Translations under genes and position numbers: made by a program
In this document: positions 19,255 through 27,744 of the stretch, piece by piece
Position numbering within the stretch: the stretch's first letter is position 1
How the letters are laid out: each line of letters opens with the position of its first letter
Notes under the pieces: generated by a model
Databases searched by the model: none
Told to the model about the DNA's origin: nothing
What the model saw: the letters and a program-made list of their open reading frames with translations, nothing else
From: Actinomyces sp. oral taxon 414
GTDB taxonomy: Bacteria; Actinomycetota; Actinomycetes; Actinomycetales; Actinomycetaceae
Direction of reading: 5' to 3'
Assembly (NCBI RefSeq): GCF_001278845.1
Contig: NZ_CP012590.1
Coordinates: 3,658,001 to 3,722,000, forward strand
Length of the DNA stretch: 64,000 nt

Positions 19255-20074
19255 GTCAGTCCTCCTGGTTGAGTTTGAGGTTGAGGGTGGTTTGGTTTGC
19301 TGTTCGTGCGCCGGTCCCCGCGGCGGTTGCGGACCGGGCGGTGGTTTCGATTTCGGGCCAGGAGCTGCCGAGTCCGTTGAATAGGTTCCCGTCTGCGGTT
19401 CGGCCGTGTTTCTCGGCCAGGTCGTAGAGTCGGTAGGCGAGGGAGCGCAGGGAGTCGCCGTCCAGGCCGCGTTCCCGGGCGGCGGCGAGCAGCCGTCCGG
19501 TCGAGTCCAGTCCGCCCGTCTCCAGGGCCCGGGCGAGGTGGAGGACGACCTCCCAGTGGGAGATGCGGTCGTCGGTGCGCGGGTCGTAGTCGTCGGGCAG
19601 GTCGGGGGGCGCGATGAGCCAGACCCTGCCCCCGCCGGCGTTGAGGACGCCGGAGCGGCGCAGGGCGTCGATGGAGGCGTTGCGGGCGGAGGCGAGGGTC
19701 TCGGCGTCGCCGTAGGGGCCCTCGTCGAAGCCGTGGGTCTCGTACCAGCTGAGGCACCAGCGGGTGTCGGGGTCGAGGTCGTCGTCCTGGTCGGTGAGGA
19801 CTTCGTCGAGGACGGCGTTGATCTGCACCAGGGCCTCGGCCACGCTCATGTCCGAGCCGTCGGGGCCGACGACGTGGGAGTAGCGGGAGAAGACGCCCAT
19901 GCCGGGGCCGATGGCGGCCTGGGCGAGGTCGACGGGGGCGATGCCGCCGCTGCGCAGCGTCTCGACGGCCCCGGGGAGGCAGGCTCGCAGCTCGCGCATA
20001 AGGCCGCGCCGGTCAATGATCGGGGCGTCCTCGGGCCGGGGGCGCAGAACCAAGACAATGGAGGAGGCCAGAGC
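19252..20074 (-). repeat. C-terminal arm of methylase inverted repeat, copy A
   Basis: These 823 bp match 24618-25440 in opposite orientation with only a handful of substitutions, three of them in the last 30 bp of the gene. The shared block ends at the GTG start codon of the HEPN-DUF499 gene. Confidence 0.9.
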
Positions 20075-22093
20075 ATTGGTACCCACGCTCGTCATCCGCC
20101 CGCCCCTCTCGGAACGCATGGGCCAGGTGGCGGTGACCGTCCAGCCCGAGCGGATCATGGCGCCGAGAATGGTGGCCCAGCCCGTGGAGGTTCTCCCGTC
20201 TGCGGTGGTCTCAGCCTGCTTGAAGGCGTAGTAGACCGTCATGGGGTAGTCGGGATTGGCGTTGCGGCGCGCGCGGGCGAAGACCCTCTCGAAGCCGTCC
20301 TCGAAGAAGCACCTCGCCCCGTCCCTCCCGCCGTGCCGGTAGGGGTTGGCGACGAGCTCCTCCTCCTTGGGCACGAGGACCGTGGACAGCAGCCGCGGGT
20401 GGATCCCCTTAAGGGACCGGCGCAACCACACGTAGAAGAAATCAGACAGATCGGAATACCCGATATTATCATAATACGGCGGATCAGTAGAGACGACGAC
20501 ATCGACATACTTTGCTACAGTCGCATCAGACTGCTCCACGAATCCCGCGAAGGAGGTCGAACTCCCTTTCACACTCTGAGAAACCCAATCGATCTGCCCC
20601 AGAAAATTTCCAGTGGACTTGGAGAACGGGTTAGATTCAAGAAAGTCCCAGGTCATGGGGATCGCTTGTCGCGAGAAGACGTTCCGAACCGTTTCTCGAC
20701 TGGAACTCCAGGAGCAGATCGAACTGTTATAATCAGTCAATCGCGACACTCCCAGTGCCAGATAGGTAGCGACGGCGTCGGCGTACGCGGCGGCCCCGGA
20801 ACCGCCCTCCTCGAGCCGTTCCCCCTCGGCCATGCCCGTCGATAGCGCATCGCGCAGCACGCGTTCTCGCGCCTCGCCCACCAGATCCGAGAACGTCGTG
20901 AGCGCCACGAGCTGGCGCGCCGTGAAGGCGTCGCCCCAGGTGGGCATGCCATACATCGGCAACCGATCAACATCGTGGTTGCGTGCAGGCACCGCCTGGG
21001 TCGGCACGTCCGCGGGACGCTCGATACCGACCACCACATCGCTCTGCACCTGCGTCGGCTCGAGGTACTCCCGCCGTCGATCGCCTTCGGCGACGATGGC
21101 AATGAGCTGCTGACCGAGTCCCTTCGACGTCGCCTGCCGACGAATATACTTATTCTCGACAAGAGACTCACACGCCAGACACCGCCCCTTCCCCCCGGCA
21201 ATGGTCCCCGCACTCGGCGCACCCTGGGGGTCGTGTCCGATGGAGTACTCAATGTGATCCCCGACGACCGTCGGGACGATGTAGGCCTCCTTGCCCTTCT
21301 TCTTCCCCAGCCACCACGAGCGCACGAGCGGCATCTCGATCCCGCAGGCGGGATTCGGGCAGGTGACGGTGCGCGCCCAGATCCAGGCGATGACCGTCGC
21401 CTCGCCGCCGTCGGGCAGCTGCGCCTTCGGATAGAGATGTCCGATGCGGCGCAGCGCCTCCTCGCGCATCCACTCGCCGTAACGGCGCACGTCCTCGGCC
21501 AGGCCGTGGGCGCCGGGCCAGGTCCGCGTGCCGTCGTCGGCGCCGGGGAATACGGGCGGGCGACCGGCGAAACGCGGCGGAATCTCGATGAGGGCCTTGT
21601 TGATGAGGACGGCGACCGGATTGAGGTCCGAGGCGTGCGCCTCGAGTCCGAGCCTCTGGGCCTCCAAGGGGATCGATCCGCCCCCGGCGAAGGGGTCGAG
21701 GATGGCGGGCGGGTCGTCCCCCGTCGAGCGCCGGATCTCCTCGCGGACCTCGCGGAGAAGATGCTCGTCACCGATATTGTCCCAATTCACCATCCGCGTG
21801 ATGAGGGTGAAGAGGCGCCGCCGCTCGACCTCCACTCTCGCCCGGGCCGCCGCCTCCGGGTCATCCTCGCCGGCGGCGCGGGCCGCCTCCAGGAACTCCC
21901 CGTAGCGCTCCGAGGGGTCGTCGACCAGCTGGGAGAAGAGAACCGCACGCGCCGTAGCCAGGGGCCGACGCGCCCACCACAAGTGCAGGGTGGACGGGTG
22001 GCCCTTGCGGATGGACTTCTCCCGGCTCGACTGCCTGTTGATCTCCTCCAGGGGCAGCGCGACCTCGATGAGCTTCTTCTTCGACACGGCCAT
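19256..22093 (-). CDS. DUF1156 adenine-type DNA methylase, copy A (operon copy)
   Basis: First gene of the operon, 945 residues. The SAM motif DPFAGGGS is at 133-140 and the catalytic DPPY motif in VVVSTDPPYYDNIGYSD at 536-539. Cysteine pairs near the middle (CPNPACG, CLACE) suggest zinc ribbons. DUF1156 proteins are large methylases that pair with DUF499 ATPases. Residues 1-288 and about 674-945 are almost identical to copy B (22596-25436), whereas residues 289-673, which include DPPY and probably the target-recognition part, differ strongly. It lies 1 bp upstream of the HEPN-DUF499 gene and is presumably the expressed specificity. Confidence 0.92.
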   Translation of the reverse strand: MAVSKKKLIEVALPLEEINRQSSREKSIRKGHPSTLHLWWARRPLATARAVLFSQLVDDPSERYGEFLEAARAAGEDDPEAAARARVEVERRRLFTLITRMVNWDNIGDEHLLREVREEIRRSTGDDPPAILDPFAGGGSIPLEAQRLGLEAHASDLNPVAVLINKALIEIPPRFAGRPPVFPGADDGTRTWPGAHGLAEDVRRYGEWMREEALRRIGHLYPKAQLPDGGEATVIAWIWARTVTCPNPACGIEMPLVRSWWLGKKKGKEAYIVPTVVGDHIEYSIGHDPQGAPSAGTIAGGKGRCLACESLVENKYIRRQATSKGLGQQLIAIVAEGDRRREYLEPTQVQSDVVVGIERPADVPTQAVPARNHDVDRLPMYGMPTWGDAFTARQLVALTTFSDLVGEARERVLRDALSTGMAEGERLEEGGSGAAAYADAVATYLALGVSRLTDYNSSICSWSSSRETVRNVFSRQAIPMTWDFLESNPFSKSTGNFLGQIDWVSQSVKGSSTSFAGFVEQSDATVAKYVDVVVSTDPPYYDNIGYSDLSDFFYVWLRRSLKGIHPRLLSTVLVPKEEELVANPYRHGGRDGARCFFEDGFERVFARARRNANPDYPMTVYYAFKQAETTADGRTSTGWATILGAMIRSGWTVTATWPMRSERGGRMTSVGTNALASSIVLVLRPRPEDAPIIDRRGLMRELRACLPGAVETLRSGGIAPVDLAQAAIGPGMGVFSRYSHVVGPDGSDMSVAEALVQINAVLDEVLTDQDDDLDPDTRWCLSWYETHGFDEGPYGDAETLASARNASIDALRRSGVLNAGGGRVWLIAPPDLPDDYDPRTDDRISHWEVVLHLARALETGGLDSTGRLLAAARERGLDGDSLRSLAYRLYDLAEKHGRTADGNLFNGLGSSWPEIETTARSATAAGTGARTANQTTLNLKLNQED

Positions 22094-22101
22094 CCTTCCA
22101 G
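21228..22101 (-). repeat. N-terminal arm of methylase inverted repeat, copy A
   Basis: These 874 bp match 22588-23461 in opposite orientation, with no difference noticed in the stretches compared. The identity begins 8 bp before the ATG (CTGGAAGG, the ribosome-binding site) and stops abruptly in codon 289. Confidence 0.9.
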
Positions 22102-22116
22102 AAGATCAGTGGAATT

Positions 22117-22146
22117 CAGGGCTGATTAGCCCTGTCCGCGGGACAG
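22117..22146 (-). promoter_or_regulatory. Overlapping hairpins in the leader of methylase A
   Basis: CAGGGCT-GATT-AGCCCTG (22117-22134) and CTGTCC-GCG-GGACAG (22132-22146) are two perfect stems that share the trinucleotide CTG, so only one can form at a time. They lie 24-53 bp upstream of the copy A start and are absent from the copy B leader. An operator or attenuator is possible. Confidence 0.45.
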
Positions 22147-22261
22147 TCTACGCGGCGGGCGGAGGCGCTGCGGCCGAGACCCACAGGCGGCGATCGGCGA
22201 GCAATTGGGTATGTCCTAGCTCACTGTGTCCACTGTCTCGCGGGCCATCGATGTCATGACC

Positions 22262-22480
22262 GGGTCAAGTCTCTTGGTGTGGTGGGCGGTGTCAAGTGGT
22301 GATGGTGGTGGGTAGGGCGGCGCGGCCGCCGGTGTTGTCGGTGTGGAGCATGTCGGTCGGGTGTTGCAGTGAGGTCTGGGAGAGGTAGCGGCGTTCGCCG
22401 TACTGCCAGTCCTCGTTGTTCTGGCAGGACGGAGCCGAAGTGAGTCTGTTTGAGGAACAGGGCTCCCACGATACCCGCCG
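22262..22480 (-). mobile_element. Internally deleted IS256-family remnant between the methylases
   Basis: The left end (GGGTCAAGTCTCTTGGTGTG and about 130 bp after it) matches the left end of the intact element at 31194-32628. It then jumps to sequence matching the right end (GAGGAACAGGGCTCCCACGAT). About 1.2 kb of transposase gene is missing and the right terminal repeat is not recognisable. It sits in the spacer between the two head-to-head methylase genes. Confidence 0.75.
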
Positions 22481-22587
22481 CCCTCACGGGCCGGCGGGCC
22501 CCTCGACGCCGAGGATCCTGTGCGTCGCAGGACACCAGTAGACTCACCCGCGGACAGGGCGTCCCGACTCTCGGGCCCCGCCGACCC

Positions 22588-23461
22588 CTGGAAGGATGGC
22601 CGTGTCGAAGAAGAAGCTCATCGAGGTCGCGCTGCCCCTGGAGGAGATCAACAGGCAGTCGAGCCGGGAGAAGTCCATCCGCAAGGGCCACCCGTCCACC
22701 CTGCACTTGTGGTGGGCGCGTCGGCCCCTGGCTACGGCGCGTGCGGTTCTCTTCTCCCAGCTGGTCGACGACCCCTCGGAGCGCTACGGGGAGTTCCTGG
22801 AGGCGGCCCGCGCCGCCGGCGAGGATGACCCGGAGGCGGCGGCCCGGGCGAGAGTGGAGGTCGAGCGGCGGCGCCTCTTCACCCTCATCACGCGGATGGT
22901 GAATTGGGACAATATCGGTGACGAGCATCTTCTCCGCGAGGTCCGCGAGGAGATCCGGCGCTCGACGGGGGACGACCCGCCCGCCATCCTCGACCCCTTC
23001 GCCGGGGGCGGATCGATCCCCTTGGAGGCCCAGAGGCTCGGACTCGAGGCGCACGCCTCGGACCTCAATCCGGTCGCCGTCCTCATCAACAAGGCCCTCA
23101 TCGAGATTCCGCCGCGTTTCGCCGGTCGCCCGCCCGTATTCCCCGGCGCCGACGACGGCACGCGGACCTGGCCCGGCGCCCACGGCCTGGCCGAGGACGT
23201 GCGCCGTTACGGCGAGTGGATGCGCGAGGAGGCGCTGCGCCGCATCGGACATCTCTATCCGAAGGCGCAGCTGCCCGACGGCGGCGAGGCGACGGTCATC
23301 GCCTGGATCTGGGCGCGCACCGTCACCTGCCCGAATCCCGCCTGCGGGATCGAGATGCCGCTCGTGCGCTCGTGGTGGCTGGGGAAGAAGAAGGGCAAGG
23401 AGGCCTACATCGTCCCGACGGTCGTCGGGGATCACATTGAGTACTCCATCGGACACGACCC
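22588..23461 (+). repeat. N-terminal arm of methylase inverted repeat, copy B
   Basis: Partner of 21228-22101. The two arms face each other across a 486-bp spacer (22102-22587) that holds both leaders and the IS remnant. Confidence 0.9.
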
Positions 23462-25436
23462 GAAGAAGGCGCCGTTGAAGTCTGAAGATGGAACGGTGAA
23501 TCGAAGGGGAGCGCGCTGTTTGAGCTGTGGAACATCGATTGGATTACAACATGTGCGTTCCGAGGGGCGAGAGCATCGTCTGAGAACGCAGTTAATTGCT
23601 GTCGCCTGTGAGGGACATAGAGCTCGAAACTACATAACAGCCGATGATTACGTGGAAGAAATAGGTGACCTCGATTGCGATGCCGCATGGTTGAAGCAGG
23701 ATCTGCCGAGAAATCCTCGCGACTTTAAGACCCCGAATTATGGGATGGACACTTTTGACAGACTCTTCACGGCGCGGCAGCTCGTGGCGCTCACGACCTT
23801 CTCGGATCTCGTGGGAGAGGCGCGCGAGCAGGTGCTGCGCGATGCGCTCTCGACGGATATGGTCGAGGGGGAGAGGCTCGAGGAGGGCGGCTCCGGGGCC
23901 GCCGCATACGCTGATGCCGTTGTTACAATTCTTGGATTGTGCACATCCAAGATGGGGGCGTTCCACTGCACCCTAGCAAGATGGCGTCCTGATGCGAGCA
24001 AGACGGCGCCCGCCTTTGGGCGGCAGTCGATTGCGATGGTGTGGGATTTTGCCGAAGTTAATCCATTTGCTGGCGCTGGTGGTGATTGGACAGGGGTCGT
24101 TGGCGGGGCTGCCGATGTTTTGAAAAGACTGTCCACTAGACATGTTGGAGAAGTGCGTCAACATAATGCTTCGACACGAAGCTATCATGGATTCATAGTC
24201 TCGACAGACCCCCCTTATTATGACAACATTAATTATGGGGACCTTTCCGACTTCTTCTACATCTGGCTCCGCCGTTCCCTTAGAGAGGTTCACCCCAACC
24301 TCCTTTCGACCATGGTTGCCCCCAAGGAGGAGGAGCTCGTCGCCAACCCTTACCGTCATGGCGGCAAGAGCGGTGCAAAAAAGTTTTTTGAAAGCGGATT
24401 CCTTGATGTTTTCATTCGGGCTCGCAAGCACGCCGATCCTGACTACCCAATAACTGTTTACTATGCTTTCAAACAATCAGAGAGCATCAATAATGGAAGA
24501 GCGTCGACGGGCTGGTCAACCCTCCTTGAGGGCATGATTAATTCGGGCTGGATGATTACGGCTACATGGCCGATGAGAACAGAGAATGCGACGCGACTCA
24601 TCGCATCGGGCGCTAACGCTCTGGCCTCCTCCATTGTCTTGGTTCTGCGCCCCCGGCCCGAGGACGCCCCGATCATTGACCGGCGCGGCCTTATGCGCGA
24701 GCTGCGAGCCTGCCTCCCCGGGGCCGTCGAGACGCTGCGCAGCGGCGGCATCGCCCCCGTCGACCTCGCCCAGGCCGCCATCGGCCCCGGCATGGGCGTC
24801 TTCTCCCGCTACTCCCACGTCGTCGGCCCCGACGGCTCGGACATGAGCGTGGCCGAGGCCCTGGTGCAGATCAACGCCGTCCTCGACGAAGTCCTCACCG
24901 ACCAGGACGACGACCTCGACCCCGACACCCGCTGGTGCCTGAGCTGGTACGAGACCCACGGCTTCGACGAGGGCCCCTACGGCGACGCCGAGACCCTCGC
25001 CTCCGCCCGCAACGCCTCCATCGACGCCCTGCGCCGCTCCGGCGTCCTCAACGCCGGCGGGGGCAGGGTCTGGCTCATCGCGCCCCCCGACCTGCCCGAC
25101 GACTACGACCCGCGCACCGACGACCGCATCTCCCACTGGGAGGTCGTCCTCCACCTCGCCCGGGCCCTGGAGACGGGCGGACTGGACTCGACCGGACGGC
25201 TGCTCGCCGCCGCCCGGGAACGCGGCCTGGACGGCGACTCCCTGCGCTCCCTCGCCTACCGACTCTACGACCTGGCCGAGAAACACGGCCGAACCGCAGA
25301 CGGGAACCTATTCAACGGACTCGGCAGCTCCTGGCCCGAAATCGAAACCACCGCCCGGTCCGCAACCGCCGCGGGGACCGGCGCACGAACAGCAAACCAA
25401 ACCACCCTCAACCTCGAACCCAACCAGGAGAACTGA
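22596..25436 (+). CDS. DUF1156 adenine-type DNA methylase, copy B (divergent core)
   Basis: A complete 946-residue methylase, head-to-head with copy A. It has DPFAGGGS at 133-140 and STDPPYYDNINYGDLSDFFY in the core. Its arms equal those of copy A, but the core (residues 289 to about 673) differs and is visibly richer in A+T than the arms, as expected of imported DNA. Short islands of similarity in the core, such as FTARQLVALTTFSDLVGEARE and EEGGSGAAAYADAV, show homology rather than unrelated insertion. No HEPN-ATPase or nuclease follows it. It may be a second active specificity or a stored one that can replace copy A. Confidence 0.9.
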   Translation: MAVSKKKLIEVALPLEEINRQSSREKSIRKGHPSTLHLWWARRPLATARAVLFSQLVDDPSERYGEFLEAARAAGEDDPEAAARARVEVERRRLFTLITRMVNWDNIGDEHLLREVREEIRRSTGDDPPAILDPFAGGGSIPLEAQRLGLEAHASDLNPVAVLINKALIEIPPRFAGRPPVFPGADDGTRTWPGAHGLAEDVRRYGEWMREEALRRIGHLYPKAQLPDGGEATVIAWIWARTVTCPNPACGIEMPLVRSWWLGKKKGKEAYIVPTVVGDHIEYSIGHDPKKAPLKSEDGTVNRRGARCLSCGTSIGLQHVRSEGREHRLRTQLIAVACEGHRARNYITADDYVEEIGDLDCDAAWLKQDLPRNPRDFKTPNYGMDTFDRLFTARQLVALTTFSDLVGEAREQVLRDALSTDMVEGERLEEGGSGAAAYADAVVTILGLCTSKMGAFHCTLARWRPDASKTAPAFGRQSIAMVWDFAEVNPFAGAGGDWTGVVGGAADVLKRLSTRHVGEVRQHNASTRSYHGFIVSTDPPYYDNINYGDLSDFFYIWLRRSLREVHPNLLSTMVAPKEEELVANPYRHGGKSGAKKFFESGFLDVFIRARKHADPDYPITVYYAFKQSESINNGRASTGWSTLLEGMINSGWMITATWPMRTENATRLIASGANALASSIVLVLRPRPEDAPIIDRRGLMRELRACLPGAVETLRSGGIAPVDLAQAAIGPGMGVFSRYSHVVGPDGSDMSVAEALVQINAVLDEVLTDQDDDLDPDTRWCLSWYETHGFDEGPYGDAETLASARNASIDALRRSGVLNAGGGRVWLIAPPDLPDDYDPRTDDRISHWEVVLHLARALETGGLDSTGRLLAAARERGLDGDSLRSLAYRLYDLAEKHGRTADGNLFNGLGSSWPEIETTARSATAAGTGARTANQTTLNLEPNQEN

Positions 25437-25440
25437 CGTG
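24618..25440 (+). repeat. C-terminal arm of methylase inverted repeat, copy B
   Basis: Partner of 19252-20074. Identity ends with TGACGTG, the methylase stop plus what would be the GTG start of the next operon gene. Here that GTG opens only a 28-codon frame unrelated to DUF499. Confidence 0.9.
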
Positions 25441-25492
25441 GATCGTCCCGGGTGCGGTGGAGGACCTGAATCCATAGAAGATTATTCTGAGT

Positions 25493-25789
25493 GTGTTCTG
25501 GGTCATTTCCGGGAAGCGGTATAGGGTGAAATTGCGGGTCGATCGGGAACGGAAGTCGCAGAAGTACATCGGGTTCCTCCACGAGTCGGACGGAAGCACG
25601 GATCTCATGCGCCTGGATAGGGGCAACACCGAGAACCTCAAGAGAGTCCAGTTCATCTATCTGGCGCCGTACAATCCCCAAGCACCGGACCAAGAGCCGC
25701 GACGTGGACAGGCGCACCCATCCTGCGACACTCCGCATCCAAATCTACCCACATCCATCCAGCTCTTAACCGGATGGCGTTGGGGTTAG
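25493..25789 (+). CDS. Unrecognised small ORF, possible gene fragment
   Basis: A 98-codon frame whose first 65 residues look protein-like (RYRVKLRVDRERKSQKYIGF and ENLKRVQFIYLAPYNP), with balanced Lys, Glu and Tyr and lower GC than its surroundings. The last 30 residues look random. It may be the C-terminal remnant of a gene destroyed by later insertions. No family was recognised. Confidence 0.35.
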   Translation: MFWVISGKRYRVKLRVDRERKSQKYIGFLHESDGSTDLMRLDRGNTENLKRVQFIYLAPYNPQAPDQEPRRGQAHPSCDTPHPNLPTSIQLLTGWRWG

Positions 25790-26094
25790 GCGATCCAGGT
25801 GGCGTGGACTCCGGGGGTGATCTCGAGGCCTGTGGGAACGGTGAGGGTAGGGCTGTAAACGATGGTTTCCTTGCCGACGTGTTGGATGGCGGCGGTGTGG
25901 GCGGTATTGAAGCGGGCGCAGCGGGCAGCGTTGTAGAGGTTGGCCCAGATGATTTCCTGGTCATCGTAGGTCAGGAGCCATGGGTAGGTGGCTGTTAGAA
26001 GCTTGTCGGCCTGGATCGCCCTGGGTGTGGTGGAGGGTTTGAATTCATGGAAGGGGTGAGGAGTCGTGCCCGCACCCAGGAAGTATCCCGATGA
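25786..26094 (-). pseudogene. C-terminal remnant, possibly a D12-type adenine methylase
   Basis: Reading from about 26094 to a TAA at 25786 gives about 100 protein-like residues, including PFHEFKPSTTPRAIQADKLL, WLLTYDDQEIIWANLYNAAR and FNTAHTAAIQHVGKETIVYS, ending PGVHATWIA. There is no start codon or N-terminal domain, because the upstream DNA turns into the decayed IS3 element. The LTYDD segment and the HTAAIQHVG segment recall the C-terminus of Dam/D12-type N6-adenine methylases, but this is a weak match from memory. The base composition is lower in GC than its neighbours. It is a broken gene of another restriction-like module or an unrelated fragment. Confidence 0.4.
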
Positions 26095-26119
26095 GCGAGG
26101 GCGACGTGCGGTCCGGTTG

Positions 26120-27335
26120 ACGCCGGGGCGCCTTGGCCGGCCCGGATCGGCCTGGGGGGTGTTTGCGGCGCGTGGGCGAAGGGGCTGGGGGAGGGCCCCG
26201 AGACCCTGCGCGGCTGGGTGCGTCAGGCCCGGATCGACGCCGGTGACCGGCCCGGCACCACCACCGAGGGGGCCCGGCGCACCGGGGAGTTGGAGAAGGA
26301 GGTCCGCGAGCCGGGGGCGGGAGGGCGCGATCCTGAAGAGCGCGTCGGCTTGTCATGGCGGCGGAGTGTGAGCGCCCGTCCCGCTGATCTGCGACTACAT
26401 CGACGAGCGCAAGGGAGGAGCTGCGGGGCCTGTGCCGATCTGCACCGTCCTGACCGGGTCAGAGTGGCGGGACCGGCCCCGTCCACTTGACTCACGCCGC
26501 CCGGTCCCGCCCGCCTTCGAAGAGGTCGATCTCGGACGCCGCCCTGGACGAGAGGATCCTCGCCCTGAGGGAAGAGCCGTTCAATGCGACGCTGGGATCC
26601 AAGAAGACCTGGCGGCTGCCGGGCTCCCGGCAAGAGGGCCCCGGGTGGCCCGGTGCACCGTGGAGCGGCGCATGCGGGCACTGGGACTGACCGGCGCCGG
26701 GCCGGGCCGGACGGTGCGCACCACCAGGCCCGCCAAGGGGAACCCGGTCCCCGCTCGGCCCGCGCCCGCCGCGACTCCCGCCGCCGCCCGGTGCGGACCG
26801 GCGCTGGGTGGTCGACTTCACCCACGTGCCGACCCGGCACGGGGTTCCTCGTTGCACCGCCTTCGTCACGGGGCCTGTGCGCGACGGCCGCATCGTCGGC
26901 CGGGGCCACCAGCACGCGCACGGGGCACCGGGGCGCGGCCGGCGCCCTGGAACAGGCGACCCGGGGCGCGAAAGCACCGCGACGGCGGTGATCCCTGGGG
27001 CCTGGTCCACCACAGCGACCACGGATCCAAGTCACCTGTCCATCGCCTACACCGGGCGACTCGTCGACGAGGGCACCGGTCGCCTCGGCCGAAGCCGTGG
27101 GCTCCTCCCTGCGCAGGCGCCGCCGCCCAGGCCCCGGGCAAGCCCCCTGCAAGCGCGGGGCCCGTTCTGGCGCAACGGCCCCTGGAAGGACCGCGACGAC
27201 CCCTTGAAGCCGCAACCGCCCGCTGGGTGAACTGGTACAACCACACCCGACCCCACCTGACCAACGACGACGACCTGTCACCCGCCGCCGCCGAACACCG
27301 CTACCATCGAAACCACACCACCACCGCCACGACAC
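26120..27335 (+). pseudogene. Decayed IS3-family element (OrfA/OrfB remnants)
   Basis: Pieces of both transposase ORFs appear in order but in shifting frames. OrfA: GPETLRGWVRQARIDAGDRP followed by TTTEGARRTGELEKEV and, in another frame, AILKSASA. OrfB: CTVERRMRALGLTG, WVVDFTHVPTRHG around the first catalytic Asp, LVHHSDHGS around the second, and ARWVNWYNHTRPH near the third. Many small frameshifts separate them and no terminal repeats were found, so the element is dead. Confidence 0.75.
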
Positions 27336-27405
27336 CCGGGAAGGTTATTCTGGGGCGTCCGAGTGGGACTGGTGGGGCTCCTGGGGCAACCCGGGGCGGG
27401 GGGCT

Positions 27406-27525
27406 TGTCCAAATCTGCCACAAAGGCGCCCCGGGCCGGGATAGGTCGCGGAGGAAACCGCGGAACATCAACGATTCTTCTTGCGCACCCCGACTCGATT
27501 GGGGCCTTTGTGGCAGATTTGGACA
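27406..27525. repeat. 120-bp MITE-like element, family 1
   Basis: Perfect 20-bp terminal inverted repeats (TGTCCAAATCTGCCACAAAG at one end, its complement at the other) enclose 80 bp. A second copy of the same length is at 39275-39394 with its interior in the opposite orientation (AACATCAACGATTCTTCT here, AGAAGAATCGTTGATATT there). A single end is at 9392-9413. No transposase is encoded. Confidence 0.75.
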
Positions 27526-27622
27526 CGGACCGGGTCCGGACCGGGTCCGACTGGTCCCACGCGACCCGCGCGCCCCATCTGTCTCAGGTTCCGCTTCTCG
27601 CCGCCCCTCCCGGGGCCGAACA

Positions 27623-27744
27623 TGGCGCCCCGGGAGGATCGTTCCGGGGCGCACCCGACTGCGAGGCCGTCAGAACCGCGCAATCATGCGGAAACCGACG
27701 GACACACCCGGGGCGGTGGCCCGAACGATCCTCCCAGGGCGCCA
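27623..27744. repeat. 122-bp MITE-like element, family 2
   Basis: 22-bp terminal inverted repeats with one mismatch, each containing GGGAGGATCGTTC. The copy at 51128-51248 has the same ends and a related interior in the opposite orientation (both carry an AACCGCG-AATCATGCGG-type segment). Non-coding. Confidence 0.75.

Noticed and set aside
15121..19272. Very long plus-strand open frame (1383 codons) opposite the HEPN-DUF499 and MORC genes
   Set aside because: Its translation is Gly/Val/Ala/Arg-rich with no family motif, while the minus strand encodes conserved proteins. It is a high-GC shadow frame.
19256..22093. Calling the operon a BREX system
   Set aside because: Only the DUF499 ATPase resembles a BREX protein; PglX, PglZ, BrxA, BrxB and BrxL are not seen.
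22254..23456. Minus-strand open frame of 400 codons across the spacer and methylase B
   Set aside because: Shadow of the conserved plus-strand methylase; its spacer part is IS remnant DNA.
26223..27335. Minus-strand open frame of 370 codons
   Set aside because: It lies opposite the decayed IS3 transposase pieces, which give recognisable motifs on the plus strand. The frame is Arg/Gly/Pro-rich.
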